Shown: in pieces, positions 43,438 through 52,193 of the stretch
Numbering within the stretch: position 1 is the stretch's first letter
Layout: the number at the start of each line of letters is the position of its first letter
Origin: JBKEAJ01 sp047974415
Lineage (GTDB): Bacteria; Bacteroidota; Bacteroidia; Bacteroidales; Prolixibacteraceae
NCBI GenBank assembly: GCA_047974415.1
Contig: JBKECH010000054.1
Coordinates: 1-64,000 of the forward strand
Direction: 5' to 3'
Length of the DNA stretch: 64,000 nucleotides
The notes under the pieces: generated by a model
Seen by the model: only the letters and a program-made list of their open reading frames with translations
Told to the model about the DNA's origin: nothing
The model's database searches: none
Translations under genes and position numbers: made by a program

Positions 43438-43989
43438 ATGAAAAGTAGAGTTATAACATTAATCGCAGCAGTGGCAATGACCGTGTTTGTAGGCTGCAAA
43501 TCAAAGTCTTATACTTCTGGCAATAGCGGTGCCTATTCCGACAATGCTCCTTATGTGGGCAAACCCGAGGTGAAAGAAGAAGAAACATACACTACAGATG
43601 TGTATAACATCATGCCAGAAAAGCCAAATGTGGAAGATTCGCACCCCACTATATCCATGGAGGATATTGAGTTGGCTGCAAAAGAAGAAGCTAATACACG
43701 CACCACAACTGAAGATGTGGAAGCTGTGGAGGACGAAATGAATTTTGCTGGTGACAATGCTTTCTTCGTTATCGTAGGTAGCTACTCTCAGATTGACAAT
43801 GCCAGACGAGAGAAGCAGAGTTTTATGAGCAAAGGTTACGACGCCGTTATACTGAGAAGCAACAAAAATGGGTACTACAGAGTAAGTATAGGAGCCTACA
43901 GAGAAAAACCAAGAGCCTACCTGCTCATCGGCGAGATTAAAAACAGATACCCCCAATATAGCGATTCGTGGGTGCTGATTAAAGAATAG
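43438..43989 (+). CDS. SPOR-domain lipoprotein
   Basis: 183 residues. The lipobox is VFVGC (Cys about residue 20). An acidic, Thr/Glu-rich linker follows (about residues 25-105). The C-terminal SPOR domain (about 108-183) includes FFVIVGSYSQIDNARREKQS and GYYRVSIGAYREK. SPOR domains bind denuded glycan at division sites, so this is probably a periplasmic envelope or cell-division protein. Single-gene unit with its own promoter and terminator. Confidence 0.88.
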   Translation: MKSRVITLIAAVAMTVFVGCKSKSYTSGNSGAYSDNAPYVGKPEVKEEETYTTDVYNIMPEKPNVEDSHPTISMEDIELAAKEEANTRTTTEDVEAVEDEMNFAGDNAFFVIVGSYSQIDNARREKQSFMSKGYDAVILRSNKNGYYRVSIGAYREKPRAYLLIGEIKNRYPQYSDSWVLIKE

Positions 43990-44010
43990 TTGTTTAGTTT
44001 GTATGCTTTG

Positions 44011-44060
44011 TAAAGGGTCAATCCCAAGCTCTGTTTTAGAGTCTTGAGTTTGACCTTTTT
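44011..44060 (+). terminator. Intrinsic terminator of the SPOR gene
   Basis: Long hairpin with arms AAAGGGTCAATCCCAAGCTC and GAGTCTTGAGTTTGACC followed by TTTTTT. Confidence 0.7.
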
Positions 44061-44126
44061 TGTTTTGTCGTGCAGTAAAAAAGGCTTTATGCCGAATACC
44101 GAGAGTGGGCTTTATTGTTCCTTCCA

Positions 44127-44385
44127 TTCCCACGAGGCATGCGCCTCGAGGCTATAAAGTGTCGCCCTTTCAGGGCTATTCGTTTATCGTTGAATTGTTC
44201 ATTATTTGGTTTAAGGTTTAATCGTTGAATTTTAGGGTTTAAAGTTTAGGGTTTACCACTAATTCGTCGTCGTTTGTGCGAATGGTTTTCAATCCCGAAG
44301 GGGTGTTATTATTGTTTTCTCGAGGCGTATGCCTCGGGAAAACATGGTATCCAGTGGTTCTTAGCCCCGAGGGGGCGAAATTATT
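44127..44385. repeat. Intergenic palindrome cluster (family E)
   Basis: Fills most of the ~510-base gap before lepA. It holds CGAGGCATGCGCCTCG (44133-44148) and CGAGGCGTATGCCTCG (44321-44336), CCCGAAGGGG-type small palindromes, and degenerate TTTAGGGTTTAAAGTT tracts like those at 1-90. No reading frame was recognised. Likely an accumulation of small extragenic palindromes. Confidence 0.5.
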
Positions 44386-44429
44386 AATAGTGAGGCACGA
44401 TTAAAAAACGGTTGGCACAGCTTAACTAA

Positions 44430-44506
44430 ACGACATTATGTGTAAATGACTAATTCACAAAGTGAGCATAGCGCAGATATTGGGCTTTATAGACGGAATC
44501 TAGCTA
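44430..44506 (-). repeat. Repeat family A, truncated copy
   Basis: GTGTAAATGACTAATTCACA, AAGTGAGCATAGCGCAGATA and GGGCTTTATAGACGGAATC form the left-end part of family A in reverse. TAGCTA at 44501-44506 is a plausible target site and contains the lepA stop codon. The other end is missing. Confidence 0.6.
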
Positions 44507-46291
44507 GTCTAGCTTCAAGACTGCAAGGAAAGCATTTTGAGGTACTTCCACATTGCCAACTTGCTTCATTCGCTTTTTACCTTTCTTCTGTTTTTCTAGG
44601 AGCTTACGTTTTCTGGAGATATCTCCTCCATAGCATTTTGCAGTAACGTCCTTACGTACAGCCTTTACTGTTTCTCTAGCTATGATTTTTGCTCCGATGG
44701 CGGACTGAATAGCAACGTCGAACTGTTGGCGAGGTATTAAATCTTTTAGCTTTTCGCACATGCGCTTGCCGAAAGAATAGGCATTGTCGAAATGAATAAG
44801 AGTTGACAAGGCATCGACCATTTCGCCGTTTAGCAAAACGTCGAGTTTTACCAGTTTTGCTGGTTTGTAGCCTCCAGGATGGTAGTCGAAAGAGGCATAG
44901 CCCCGAGATATACTTTTTAGTTTGTCGTAAAAATCGAAAACTACTTCTCCTAAAGGTATTTCGAAAGTGAGTTCCACTCGTTCGGGAGTAAGATAGTGCT
45001 GATTTGTGAGTGAACCACGTTTTTCGAGACAAAGAGTCATTATCGAGCCTACGTATTCGGTGCTGGTAATAACCTGCGCCTTGATGAAGGGCTCTCTAAT
45101 TGTTTCAATCCTAGTAACAGGAGGTAGCTCCGAAGGGTTGTATACATTAAGCTCTTCGCCACCAGTCAATTCTACAATGTATGATACGTTTGGGACAGTA
45201 GTTATTACGCTCATGTCAAACTCTCGGTCTAGTCTTTCTTGAATAATCTCCATGTGCAACATACCCAAGAAACCACATCTAAATCCAAAGCCAAGAGCTG
45301 CCGACGATTCAGGCTCGTAGGTTAGAGATGCGTCGTTTAGTTGAAGCTTGTCCATAGATGCCCGCAAATCTTCATAATCTTCACTGTCAATAGGGTACAC
45401 CCCAGCGTAAACCATTGGTTTTACTTCTTCGAAGCCCGCAATGGCTTTGTCGCAAGGCCTGTTGATATGTGTTATGGTGTCGCCCACTTTCACCTCTTTG
45501 GCTGTTTTTATTCCAAGGATAACATAGCCAACTTCTCCGGTGGATATTGCTTTGCGTGGCTCTAGTCCCATTTTTAGAACCCCAAGCTCGTCAACGTCAT
45601 ATCTGCCTCCGGTATTGAAAAATTTAACAGCATCTCCTTTGTTCATAATGCCGTTCTCTATTTTGAAATAGGCAATCACTCCTCGGAAAGGATTGAAAAC
45701 GGAGTCAAAAATTAAAGCTTGAAGTGGGGCATCTGGGTTACCAGTAGGTGATGGTATAATCTCAACTATGCGTTTTAATATCTTATCGACACCCTCTCCT
45801 GTCTTTCCACTTGCATGTATTATGTCTGATTCGTCGCAACCGATGAGGTCTATTATCTGGTCTGATATCTCCTCGGGCATTGAGTTTGGCAGGTCTATTT
45901 TGTTTAGAATGGGTATAATCTCTAGGTCGTGTTCTAGTGCCAGATATAAGTTGGATATTGTCTGAGCCTGAATGCCTTGTGTTGAGTCGACGATGAGCAA
46001 AGCGCCCTCGCAGGCTGCAATGGAACGCGAAACTTCGTAAGAAAAGTCAACATGCCCTGGAGTGTCGATGAGGTTCAGCACATACTCTTCGCCATTTTCT
46101 TCGTAGAGCATCTGAATAGCGTGGCTTTTTATTGTTATTCCTCTTTCTTTTTCCAAGTCCATATTGTCCAAAACTTGGTTTTGCATGTCTCTTTCAGAGA
46201 TTGTGTTAGTCATCTGTAAAAGCCTGTCTGCAAGGGTGCTCTTGCCATGGTCTATATGTGCAATAATGCAAAAGTTTCTTATGTTCTTCAT
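44504..46291 (-). CDS. lepA: Elongation factor 4 (LepA)
   Basis: 595 residues from the ATG at 46291 (MKNIRNFCIIAHIDHGKSTL). G motifs: AHIDHGKST, DTPGHVDF, NKIDLP. Further: GITIKSHAIQM and the LepA C-terminal domain ending VEVPQNAFLAVLKLD. It acts on ribosomes to back-translocate or aid assembly. Single gene with a good promoter upstream. The stop codon lies in the target site of a truncated repeat A. Confidence 0.97.
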   Translation of the reverse strand: MKNIRNFCIIAHIDHGKSTLADRLLQMTNTISERDMQNQVLDNMDLEKERGITIKSHAIQMLYEENGEEYVLNLIDTPGHVDFSYEVSRSIAACEGALLIVDSTQGIQAQTISNLYLALEHDLEIIPILNKIDLPNSMPEEISDQIIDLIGCDESDIIHASGKTGEGVDKILKRIVEIIPSPTGNPDAPLQALIFDSVFNPFRGVIAYFKIENGIMNKGDAVKFFNTGGRYDVDELGVLKMGLEPRKAISTGEVGYVILGIKTAKEVKVGDTITHINRPCDKAIAGFEEVKPMVYAGVYPIDSEDYEDLRASMDKLQLNDASLTYEPESSAALGFGFRCGFLGMLHMEIIQERLDREFDMSVITTVPNVSYIVELTGGEELNVYNPSELPPVTRIETIREPFIKAQVITSTEYVGSIMTLCLEKRGSLTNQHYLTPERVELTFEIPLGEVVFDFYDKLKSISRGYASFDYHPGGYKPAKLVKLDVLLNGEMVDALSTLIHFDNAYSFGKRMCEKLKDLIPRQQFDVAIQSAIGAKIIARETVKAVRKDVTAKCYGGDISRKRKLLEKQKKGKKRMKQVGNVEVPQNAFLAVLKLD

Positions 46292-46365
46292 CAATTCACA
46301 ATGTTGTTGTAATAAAAAAACTGTATGATGCTTGATATGACAAACACAAAACAGCTATTAGCCTG

Positions 46366-46396
46366 CAAATATACTTAAATATTAGTATTTTTCAAT
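46366..46396 (-). promoter_or_regulatory. Promoter of lepA
   Basis: Minus strand ATTG (46393-46396), a 19-base spacer, TATATTTG (46366-46373). The ATG lies about 74 bases downstream. Confidence 0.6.
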
Positions 46397-46573
46397 TCCT
46401 GCCCAAAATTCGTAAGCCCTATTTTATGAACTGAAAAATTGGAGCGGTGGTATTAACATTTTTCGGGAAAATTGTTGCTAAAGTAGCAGAATCCTTATTT
46501 TTGAGCAGACCTCCCCTTGTCCACTTTATCAAGGCTGTTGTGGGGAAGCCAAACAATCAGGAAAATTAATTCA

Positions 46574-46785
46574 CTAAGATGATTGAGCGTATTTTTTTCT
46601 GATCTGATTCACATCTTCTGTCGCATCGCCACCATAAAGAGCGATAGTATAATGTCCGAATAATTATACCCTTCATGCACACTGCGACTACCAAGCTCTC
46701 TGTCAATGAATTGAGTGGCTTTTCTTGAAGATACTTGCCTGTGAATTAGACTTATTCCACCAAAAGATGTTACTTTTGAATCGAG
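46574..46785 (-). pseudogene. Transposase N-terminal remnant, IS1380-like
   Basis: On the minus strand a broken frame encodes SKVTSFGGISLIHRQV, then KATQFIDRELGSRSVHEG, then YNYSDIILSLF. After one frameshift it continues YGGDATEDVNQIRKKYAQSS and stop. The order KxTxFGGI – IDxxLGxR – GYxYSDII – GGxxxED matches the N-terminus of IS1380-family transposases (as in Bacteroides IS942 types). The start is missing, cut at repeat B copy 6, and no catalytic region or terminal repeats remain. The rest of the 46292-46976 gap shows no intact gene. Confidence 0.55.
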
Positions 46786-46790
46786 TTTTT

Positions 46791-46850
46791 GGATCCAGAT
46801 TATTCATTGGAACGCCGTAGCAGGTGAGCTAATATATTATTCTGGGTTAT
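46791..46850 (+). repeat. Repeat family B, short form, copy 6
   Basis: GGATCCAGATTATTCATTGG, then AACGCCGTAGCAGGTGAGCT, then AATATATTATTCTGGGTTA. It abuts the truncated transposase remnant. Confidence 0.7.
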
Positions 46851-46976
46851 ACATGCATCCAAATAGGTGAAAAATATAGAGCTCTGCAAATTTTTATAGA
46901 ATTTATTTTCAGTAGCTTATCAGTAGTTAGGTGAAAAAGTTTGCGGAATTAATAAACAATACAAATAAAAATAATC

Positions 46977-48431
46977 ATGGGAATACTGTCACAATTACAA
47001 CCACAGCCAATTTGGGATCTTTTCGAAAGAATATGCGAAGTACCTCGTCCATCTGGCAAGGAGGAGAAAATTATAGCAATGCTCATAAACTTTGCCGAAA
47101 CACATAAACTTGAGTGGAAGAAGGATGATGTTGGTAATGTCCTGATTAGCAAGCCTGCCACGGCAGGTAAAGAAAATGTCGCTCCTGTAGTTCTGCAATC
47201 TCACATTGACATGGTGTGCGAAAAAAACAGTGATAAACTCCATGACTTTGAGAACGATCCTATCACACCTGTTATAAATGATGCTTGGGTATATGCCGAC
47301 AATACTACTCTCGGCGCTGACAATGGTCTGGGAATGGCAGCACAGATGGCAGTGTTGCTTGCCGACAATATTAGCCATGGAGCCATAGAATGCCTATTTA
47401 CTGTGACCGAAGAAACAGGGCTAGTAGGCGCAAAAGAGATAAAAGCCGATTTTTTCAAGTCCCATAGATTGATAAACCTAGACTCGGAGGACGATCATGA
47501 GATTTTTATGGGCTGTGCTGGAGGTATTGACACAACAGCCGTATTTGCATACACAAAAGAAGCACCTAGACCAGGGAGCTTTGCCCTAGTCTTAAGTGTT
47601 ACAGGACTGAAAGGTGGCCATTCGGGAGGAGATATCCACCTAGAACGAGGTAATGCCAACAAGGTGTTAGCTCGTTATCTATGGAATATGAAAGAGAAGT
47701 TCCCAATATCGCTTGCAGACTTCGACGGAGGTAGTCTTCGTAACGCTATTCCTCGCGAGGCTCGAGCTGTAATAACTTGCCAGAATGAGCATAAAGAATT
47801 ACTAGTGGCAGAATTTAATCATTATGCATCGGAGCTAGAGAACGAATACTCATTTTCTGACAGTGGTATAAAACTATCTATATCGTCTACTGAACTGCCA
47901 GAATTTCTTGTAGATGGTAACACAACAACAAACTTGCTAAATGCCTTGGTAGCATGTCCTCATGGGGTGATTGCAATGAGCACTCGCATGGAAAACCTTG
48001 TGGAAACGTCTACAAATTTAGCCGCCGTGAAATTTATAGAAGGAAATAAAATACAGATAACCACCAGTCAGCGTAGTGAGATAGAATCAAGAAAAATGTA
48101 TGTAAGGAACATGGTAATTTCGATTTTCAGGATGGCGGGAGCTGAGGTGGCAAATTCAGACGGCTATTGTGGATGGACGCCAAATCCCGATTCGGAGCTA
48201 TTGAAAGTGACTCGTAGTACATACGAGCACCTATTTGGCGAAACTCCCGATGTTCATGCCATACATGCAGGATTGGAGTGTGGTTTGTTTTCTGCAAAAT
48301 ATCCTGCCTTAGATATGGTGTCTTTTGGTCCAAACATACGAGATGCCCATTCTCCAAAAGAAAAAGCAGAAATCAAATCTGTTGGTAAATTCTGGGAAAT
48401 GTTGGTTGGAGTACTTGAAAACCTAAGATAA
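46977..48431 (+). CDS. pepD: Aminoacyl-histidine dipeptidase (Xaa-His, PepD)
   Basis: 484 residues, M20 family. The first metal ligand is in VVLQSHIDMVCEKN, the bridging Asp in DNTTLGADNGLGMA, the catalytic Glu pair in FTVTEETGLVGAKE and a further Asp in LINLDSEDDHEIFMGCAGG. A dimerisation lid and LGCGLF-like HAGLECGLFSAKYP follow. It hydrolyses dipeptides such as carnosine in the cytosol with zinc. ATG at 46977. No close operon partner. Confidence 0.95.
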   Translation: MGILSQLQPQPIWDLFERICEVPRPSGKEEKIIAMLINFAETHKLEWKKDDVGNVLISKPATAGKENVAPVVLQSHIDMVCEKNSDKLHDFENDPITPVINDAWVYADNTTLGADNGLGMAAQMAVLLADNISHGAIECLFTVTEETGLVGAKEIKADFFKSHRLINLDSEDDHEIFMGCAGGIDTTAVFAYTKEAPRPGSFALVLSVTGLKGGHSGGDIHLERGNANKVLARYLWNMKEKFPISLADFDGGSLRNAIPREARAVITCQNEHKELLVAEFNHYASELENEYSFSDSGIKLSISSTELPEFLVDGNTTTNLLNALVACPHGVIAMSTRMENLVETSTNLAAVKFIEGNKIQITTSQRSEIESRKMYVRNMVISIFRMAGAEVANSDGYCGWTPNPDSELLKVTRSTYEHLFGETPDVHAIHAGLECGLFSAKYPALDMVSFGPNIRDAHSPKEKAEIKSVGKFWEMLVGVLENLR

Positions 48432-48469
48432 AAATAGACTCACTCGGGATATTAGATTCCACAAAAAAC

Positions 48470-48612
48470 ATGCTACAACACTGTAGTGAATAGAGCAGTC
48501 CTGATAAAACAAAGCTTTTGCCTACAGAGGCATAGAGGTGCCGTGATGAAGAGGCAAAAAGTTAGCGAAGCCAGTGTTTTGAAGGTCTGAGTTTGCGCTG
48601 TAGGAGCTTTAG
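48470..48612 (+). repeat. Repeat family B, long form, diverged copy 7
   Basis: ACACTGTAGTGAATAGAGCA, CCTGATAAAACAAAGCTTTT and AGCCAGTGTTTTGAAGGTCT follow the order of the long-form interior seen at 25.4 kb. TTGCGCTGTAGGAGCTTTAG follows. The outer arms are worn, so this is an old copy. Confidence 0.55.
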
Positions 48613-48672
48613 TGCGTATTGTGGATTTTGTTTGGGACAATATTTTCATTTTTCCATGTGACATTATAGCAT

Positions 48673-48680
48673 TATCTTTG
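48673..48680 (+). promoter_or_regulatory. Candidate -7 box for thrS
   Basis: TATCTTTG, 29 bases before the thrS ATG; a weak TTTT lies 19 bases upstream. Confidence 0.5.
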
Positions 48681-48709
48681 CGGTCAATAAAACCAGATTT
48701 TAATCAAAT

Positions 48710-50665
48710 ATGATAAAACTTACATTACCTGATGGCAGTGTGCGAGAGGTAGAGTCGGGGATGAGTGGATTTGATTTTGCTAGGAGCATAAGTAACCAAC
48801 TGGCAAAAGAAGCTTTGTCCATTGAAATTGACGGAGAGGTGAGAGATTTGACAACGCCGCTGAACAAAGATGCAAATGTTAATGTCCTGACATGGGATAC
48901 TGATGGAGGCAAACATACTTTTTGGCATTCGTCGGCACATTTGTTAGCAGAAGCTATAGAAGCATTGTATCCAGGTACTAAGTTCGGAATAGGTCCTACA
49001 GTCGACGTCGGTTTCTATTATGATATTGACCTGCCAGAAGGAATGTTTATAAGCGAGAATGATTTTCCTGTCATAGAGAAAAAAATGCTAGAATTAGCAC
49101 GACAAAAAAACAATATTACTAGACAAGAAATATCAAAAGCTGATGCCTTAAAATTATTTGGTAATAAGGGAGATGAATATAAGACGGAATTAATAGGAGA
49201 GTTGGAAGATGGCACAATTACGCTTTACTCGCAGGGCAATTTTACGGATTTATGCCGAGGACCACACCTTCGAAAAACAGAACAAATAAAGGCCATAAAG
49301 CTGACCGCAGTGGCTGGAGCCTACTGGCGAGGCAACGATAAGAATAAACAGCTTACGCGTATCTATGGAATTACGTTTCCTAAGCAGAAGATGCTTGAAG
49401 AGTATCTTGTATTGTTAGAAGAGGCAAAGAATCGCGACCATCGCAAGATAGGCAAGGAGTTGGAGTTATTTACGTTCTCGCAAAATGTCGGTCAGGGTTT
49501 GCCCATGTGGCTACCCAAAGGGGCGATGTTGCGCGAACAACTGGAACTTTTTTTAAAGAAAGTGCAGAAAAAATATGGCTATAGTCAGGTAATTACTCCT
49601 CATATTGGCAATATTGAACTATATAAAAAATCAGGACATTACGAAAAGTACGGTAAAGACTCATTTCAGCCAATACTCACGCCTGCTGAAGGAGAGTCGT
49701 ACTTGCTGAAACCGATGAATTGCCCCCATCACTGCGAATTGTATGCCGCTAAACCTCGCTCCTATAGAGATTTGCCACTGCGATTAGCAGAGTTTGGAAC
49801 GGTTTACAGATACGAAATGAGTGGCGAATTGCACGGTCTGACACGTGTTAGAGGATTTACGCAAGATGATGCACATATTTTTTGTCGCCCTGACCAATTG
49901 AAAGAGGAATTCCTTAAAGTTATAGATATAATATTTATAATATTCAATGCTCTTGATTTTGAAGAGTATACCGCTCAGATATCATTGAGAGACCCCAATA
50001 ATACTACGAAATATATAGGTACTTCAGAAAATTGGGACAAGGCAGAGCAATCAATTATTGAGGCATGCAAGGAACGAGGGCTCAATACGGTCATAGAGCT
50101 TGGCGAAGCCGCATTTTATGGTCCAAAGTTAGACTTTATGATAAAAGATGCTCTTGGAAGAAGCTGGCAGCTAGGAACAATACAAGTAGACTATAACCTT
50201 CCAGAACGCTTTGGACTAGAGTATATTGGAGCAGATGACCAAAAACACCGACCAGTGATGATTCATCGTGCACCATTTGGGTCTATGGAGCGATTTGTGG
50301 CAGTTCTGATAGAACATACAGCGGGAAAATTCCCTTTGTGGCTGTCGCCCGATCAGGTAGTGGTGCTCCCTATTGGAGAGCGATTCAACGAATATGCTCA
50401 CAACCTAGCAGCTGACCTTAATTCTAAAGATATCAGAACAATTGTTGACGACCGCAACGAAAAAGTAGGACGGAAAATTCGAGACAACGAATTGAAACGC
50501 ATCCCGTATTTGCTTGTTGTGGGAGAAGCGGAAATGGAGGAGAAAACAGTGTCAATAAGGCGTCAGGGAGAAGGTGATAAGGGGAAAATGAATATCGATG
50601 ATTTTGTAAAATATATAAATGAGCAGATTGATATACAAATGAATTCTCATAATATTGCAAGGTAG
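48710..50665 (+). CDS. thrS: Threonyl-tRNA synthetase
   Basis: 651 residues. The N-terminal TGS domain (MIKLTLPDGSVREVESGMSG) is followed by the editing domain with HSSAHLLAEA and the zinc-type HHC (PMNCPHHCELY). The class II core has RLAEFGTVYRYEMSGELHGLTRVRGFTQDDAHIF and the C-terminal anticodon domain VVVLPIGERFNEYA. It charges tRNA-Thr and clears Ser-tRNA-Thr. Followed by infC, rpmI and rplT, a widely conserved translation cluster. Confidence 0.97.
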   Translation: MIKLTLPDGSVREVESGMSGFDFARSISNQLAKEALSIEIDGEVRDLTTPLNKDANVNVLTWDTDGGKHTFWHSSAHLLAEAIEALYPGTKFGIGPTVDVGFYYDIDLPEGMFISENDFPVIEKKMLELARQKNNITRQEISKADALKLFGNKGDEYKTELIGELEDGTITLYSQGNFTDLCRGPHLRKTEQIKAIKLTAVAGAYWRGNDKNKQLTRIYGITFPKQKMLEEYLVLLEEAKNRDHRKIGKELELFTFSQNVGQGLPMWLPKGAMLREQLELFLKKVQKKYGYSQVITPHIGNIELYKKSGHYEKYGKDSFQPILTPAEGESYLLKPMNCPHHCELYAAKPRSYRDLPLRLAEFGTVYRYEMSGELHGLTRVRGFTQDDAHIFCRPDQLKEEFLKVIDIIFIIFNALDFEEYTAQISLRDPNNTTKYIGTSENWDKAEQSIIEACKERGLNTVIELGEAAFYGPKLDFMIKDALGRSWQLGTIQVDYNLPERFGLEYIGADDQKHRPVMIHRAPFGSMERFVAVLIEHTAGKFPLWLSPDQVVVLPIGERFNEYAHNLAADLNSKDIRTIVDDRNEKVGRKIRDNELKRIPYLLVVGEAEMEEKTVSIRRQGEGDKGKMNIDDFVKYINEQIDIQMNSHNIAR

Positions 50666-50685
50666 CAGAAAATGTTTTAACTTTG
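50654..50685 (+). promoter_or_regulatory. Candidate internal promoter for infC-rpmI-rplT
   Basis: ATTG (50654-50657) and TAACTTTG (50678-50685), 20 bases apart, overlapping the end of thrS. It would allow expression of the ribosomal genes apart from thrS. Confidence 0.5.
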
Positions 50686-50714
50686 CCAGAAATTAAGTTT
50701 AACCTTAAAGAAAT

Positions 50715-50720
50715 AGGAGG
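50715..50720 (+). promoter_or_regulatory. Shine-Dalgarno site deciding the infC AUU start
   Basis: AGGAGG lies 8 bases before ATT at 50729-50731. Such a strong site is rare in this window and marks the non-AUG start of infC. Confidence 0.75.
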
Positions 50721-50728
50721 AAATAACG

Positions 50729-51277
50729 ATTAACAACAATAGGAGACGAGGTGGTAGACCGATGAGACAGCAAGAGCCTGAACATCGAGTGAATGAAAAG
50801 ATAACGGTAAAGGAAGTGCGCCTAGTGGGCGAGGGGGTTGAGACAGGGGTTTATCCACTGTCGAAAGCTTTGCAATTGGCTGACGAGCACGATTTGGACT
50901 TGGTAGAGATATCACCTAACGCAGAGCCACCAGTGTGTAAGATTGTCGATTATCAGAAATATCTGTATCAGCAGAAGAAAAAACAAAAAGAGATAAAAGC
51001 AAAGGCTGTAAAAGTTGTAGTCAAAGAAGTTCGCTTCGGGCCAAACACTGATGAGCATGATTTCAATTTTAAGTTGCGACATGCCGAAAACTTTTTGAAA
51101 GAAGGTTGCAAAGTGAAAGCCTATGTATTCTTTAAAGGTCGAAGTATTTTATTTAAAGATAAAGGCGAAATATTATTGTTGAGATTTGCCGAAGCATTGG
51201 AAGAGGTTGGAAAACTAGACCATATGCCAAAATTAGAAGGTAAACGGATGATAATCCATATGTCGCCAAGAAAATAA
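50729..51277 (+). CDS. infC: Translation initiation factor IF-3
   Basis: 182 residues when started at ATT (50729): NNNRRRGGRPMRQQEPEHRVNEKI after the initiator. The ATG at 50762 is in frame but would drop the basic RRRGGRP extension typical of Bacteroidota IF-3 and has no ribosome site. An AUU start with AGGAGG at proper distance is the classical IF-3 autoregulation signal. The N-domain (VRLVGEGVETGVYPLSKALQLA) and C-domain (VKEVRFGPNTDEHDFNFKLRHAE) are complete. It guards start-site selection on the 30S subunit. Confidence 0.93.
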   Translation: MNNNRRRGGRPMRQQEPEHRVNEKITVKEVRLVGEGVETGVYPLSKALQLADEHDLDLVEISPNAEPPVCKIVDYQKYLYQQKKKQKEIKAKAVKVVVKEVRFGPNTDEHDFNFKLRHAENFLKEGCKVKAYVFFKGRSILFKDKGEILLLRFAEALEEVGKLDHMPKLEGKRMIIHMSPRK

Positions 51278-51302
51278 ACATGAATAAATAAATATAGTAG
51301 CA

Positions 51303-51500
51303 ATGCCAAAAATGAAGACGAATTCCGGAGCTAAAAAAAGATTTAAGCAAACTGGAAGTGGAAAATTAAAAAGAAAGCATGCTTATAAAAGTCACATTCT
51401 GACAAAGAAAACGACTAAACAGAAGCGGAGACTGACTAGATGGGCGGGTGTAGACAAAACAAGCTCATCGAATGTGAAACTCCTACTTTGCATGAAGTAA
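51303..51500 (+). CDS. rpmI: 50S ribosomal protein L35
   Basis: 65 residues, very basic: MPKMKTNSGAKKRFKQTGSG and KRKHAYKSHILTKKTTKQKRRL. It occupies its usual place between infC and rplT. Structural protein of the large subunit. Confidence 0.97.
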   Translation: MPKMKTNSGAKKRFKQTGSGKLKRKHAYKSHILTKKTTKQKRRLTRWAGVDKTSSSNVKLLLCMK

Positions 51501-51591
51501 TCCAATTTTTCCAATTTAAATTATTTGTTGAACTGATGTATTAGCAAAAAAGACTATAAAAAATAGCGCTAAGCATCTTAAAATTTTAATT

Positions 51592-51939
51592 ATGCCAAGG
51601 TCAGTAAACCATGTAGCTTCAAAAGCAAGACGTAAACGCACATTGAAGCTTACCCGAGGATATTTCGGGCGACGCAAAAACGTATGGACAGTAGCTAAAA
51701 ATGCTTTAGATAAAGCTATGCTATATGCCTACAGAGATAGAAAAGTAAAAAAACGAAAATTTAGAGCTTTGTGGATACAGCGTATTAATGCTGGTGTACG
51801 CCAATACGGTATGAGCTATTCACAATTTATGGGTCTAGTTGCAAAGAAAAATATCGAGATAAACCGTAAGGTATTGGCAGATTTAGCCATGAACCATCCT
51901 GAGTCCTTCAAATCTATAGTTGATCAGGTGAAAAAATAG
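51592..51939 (+). CDS. rplT: 50S ribosomal protein L20
   Basis: 115 residues: MPRSVNHVASKARRKRTLKL, RGYFGRRKNVWTVAKNA and LWIQRINAGVRQYGMSYSQF. Binds 23S rRNA early in assembly and in many bacteria represses its own operon. Last gene of the cluster, followed by a strong terminator. The 91-base gap from rpmI holds no recognised leader structure. Confidence 0.97.
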   Translation: MPRSVNHVASKARRKRTLKLTRGYFGRRKNVWTVAKNALDKAMLYAYRDRKVKKRKFRALWIQRINAGVRQYGMSYSQFMGLVAKKNIEINRKVLADLAMNHPESFKSIVDQVKK

Positions 51940-51956
51940 GTTTAGATATTCATGAT

Positions 51957-52001
51957 GCTTAAAATAGGGGCTAGCCGAAAGGTTAACCCCTATTTTAAGT
52001 T
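51957..52001. terminator. Strong terminator after rplT
   Basis: Perfect arms CTTAAAATAGGGG (51958-51970) and CCCCTATTTTAAG (51987-51999) around a 16-base loop. The A/T-rich arm ends make it usable from both directions. Confidence 0.8.
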
Positions 52002-52009
52002 GTGTGTAG

Positions 52010-52190
52010 TGCATTGTCAATACTAAGGTCCACTATCTGCATACTCTTAGTCATTTACACAAGTAAACTCCCAATTCATAAAGTTTCTTGCAAGCCAGTA
52101 TATGCATTGGAACGCTGTAGTGAGGGCTAATGCATGTCTCTGGTTAAATTTTCCAGTTCAGACCCCTGATATTATAGACAGTCATAATTA
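52010..52190 (+). repeat. Repeat family A, copy 8, with nested repeat B
   Basis: Degenerate A copy (AAGGTCCACTATCTGCATAC, then AGTCATTTACACAAGTAAAC, and GATATTATAGACAG at the right end, with TAATTA after it). A short B form is inserted at about 52099-52146 (TATATGCATTGGAACGCTGT, ATGCATGTCTCTGGTTAAA). Fills the gap between rplT and the MATE gene. Confidence 0.7.
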
Positions 52191-52193
52191 CTG

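Noticed and set aside
43501..44133. 210-codon minus-strand frame over the SPOR gene
   Set aside because: The SPOR lipoprotein has a promoter, lipobox and domain on the plus strand; the antisense product shows no family features.
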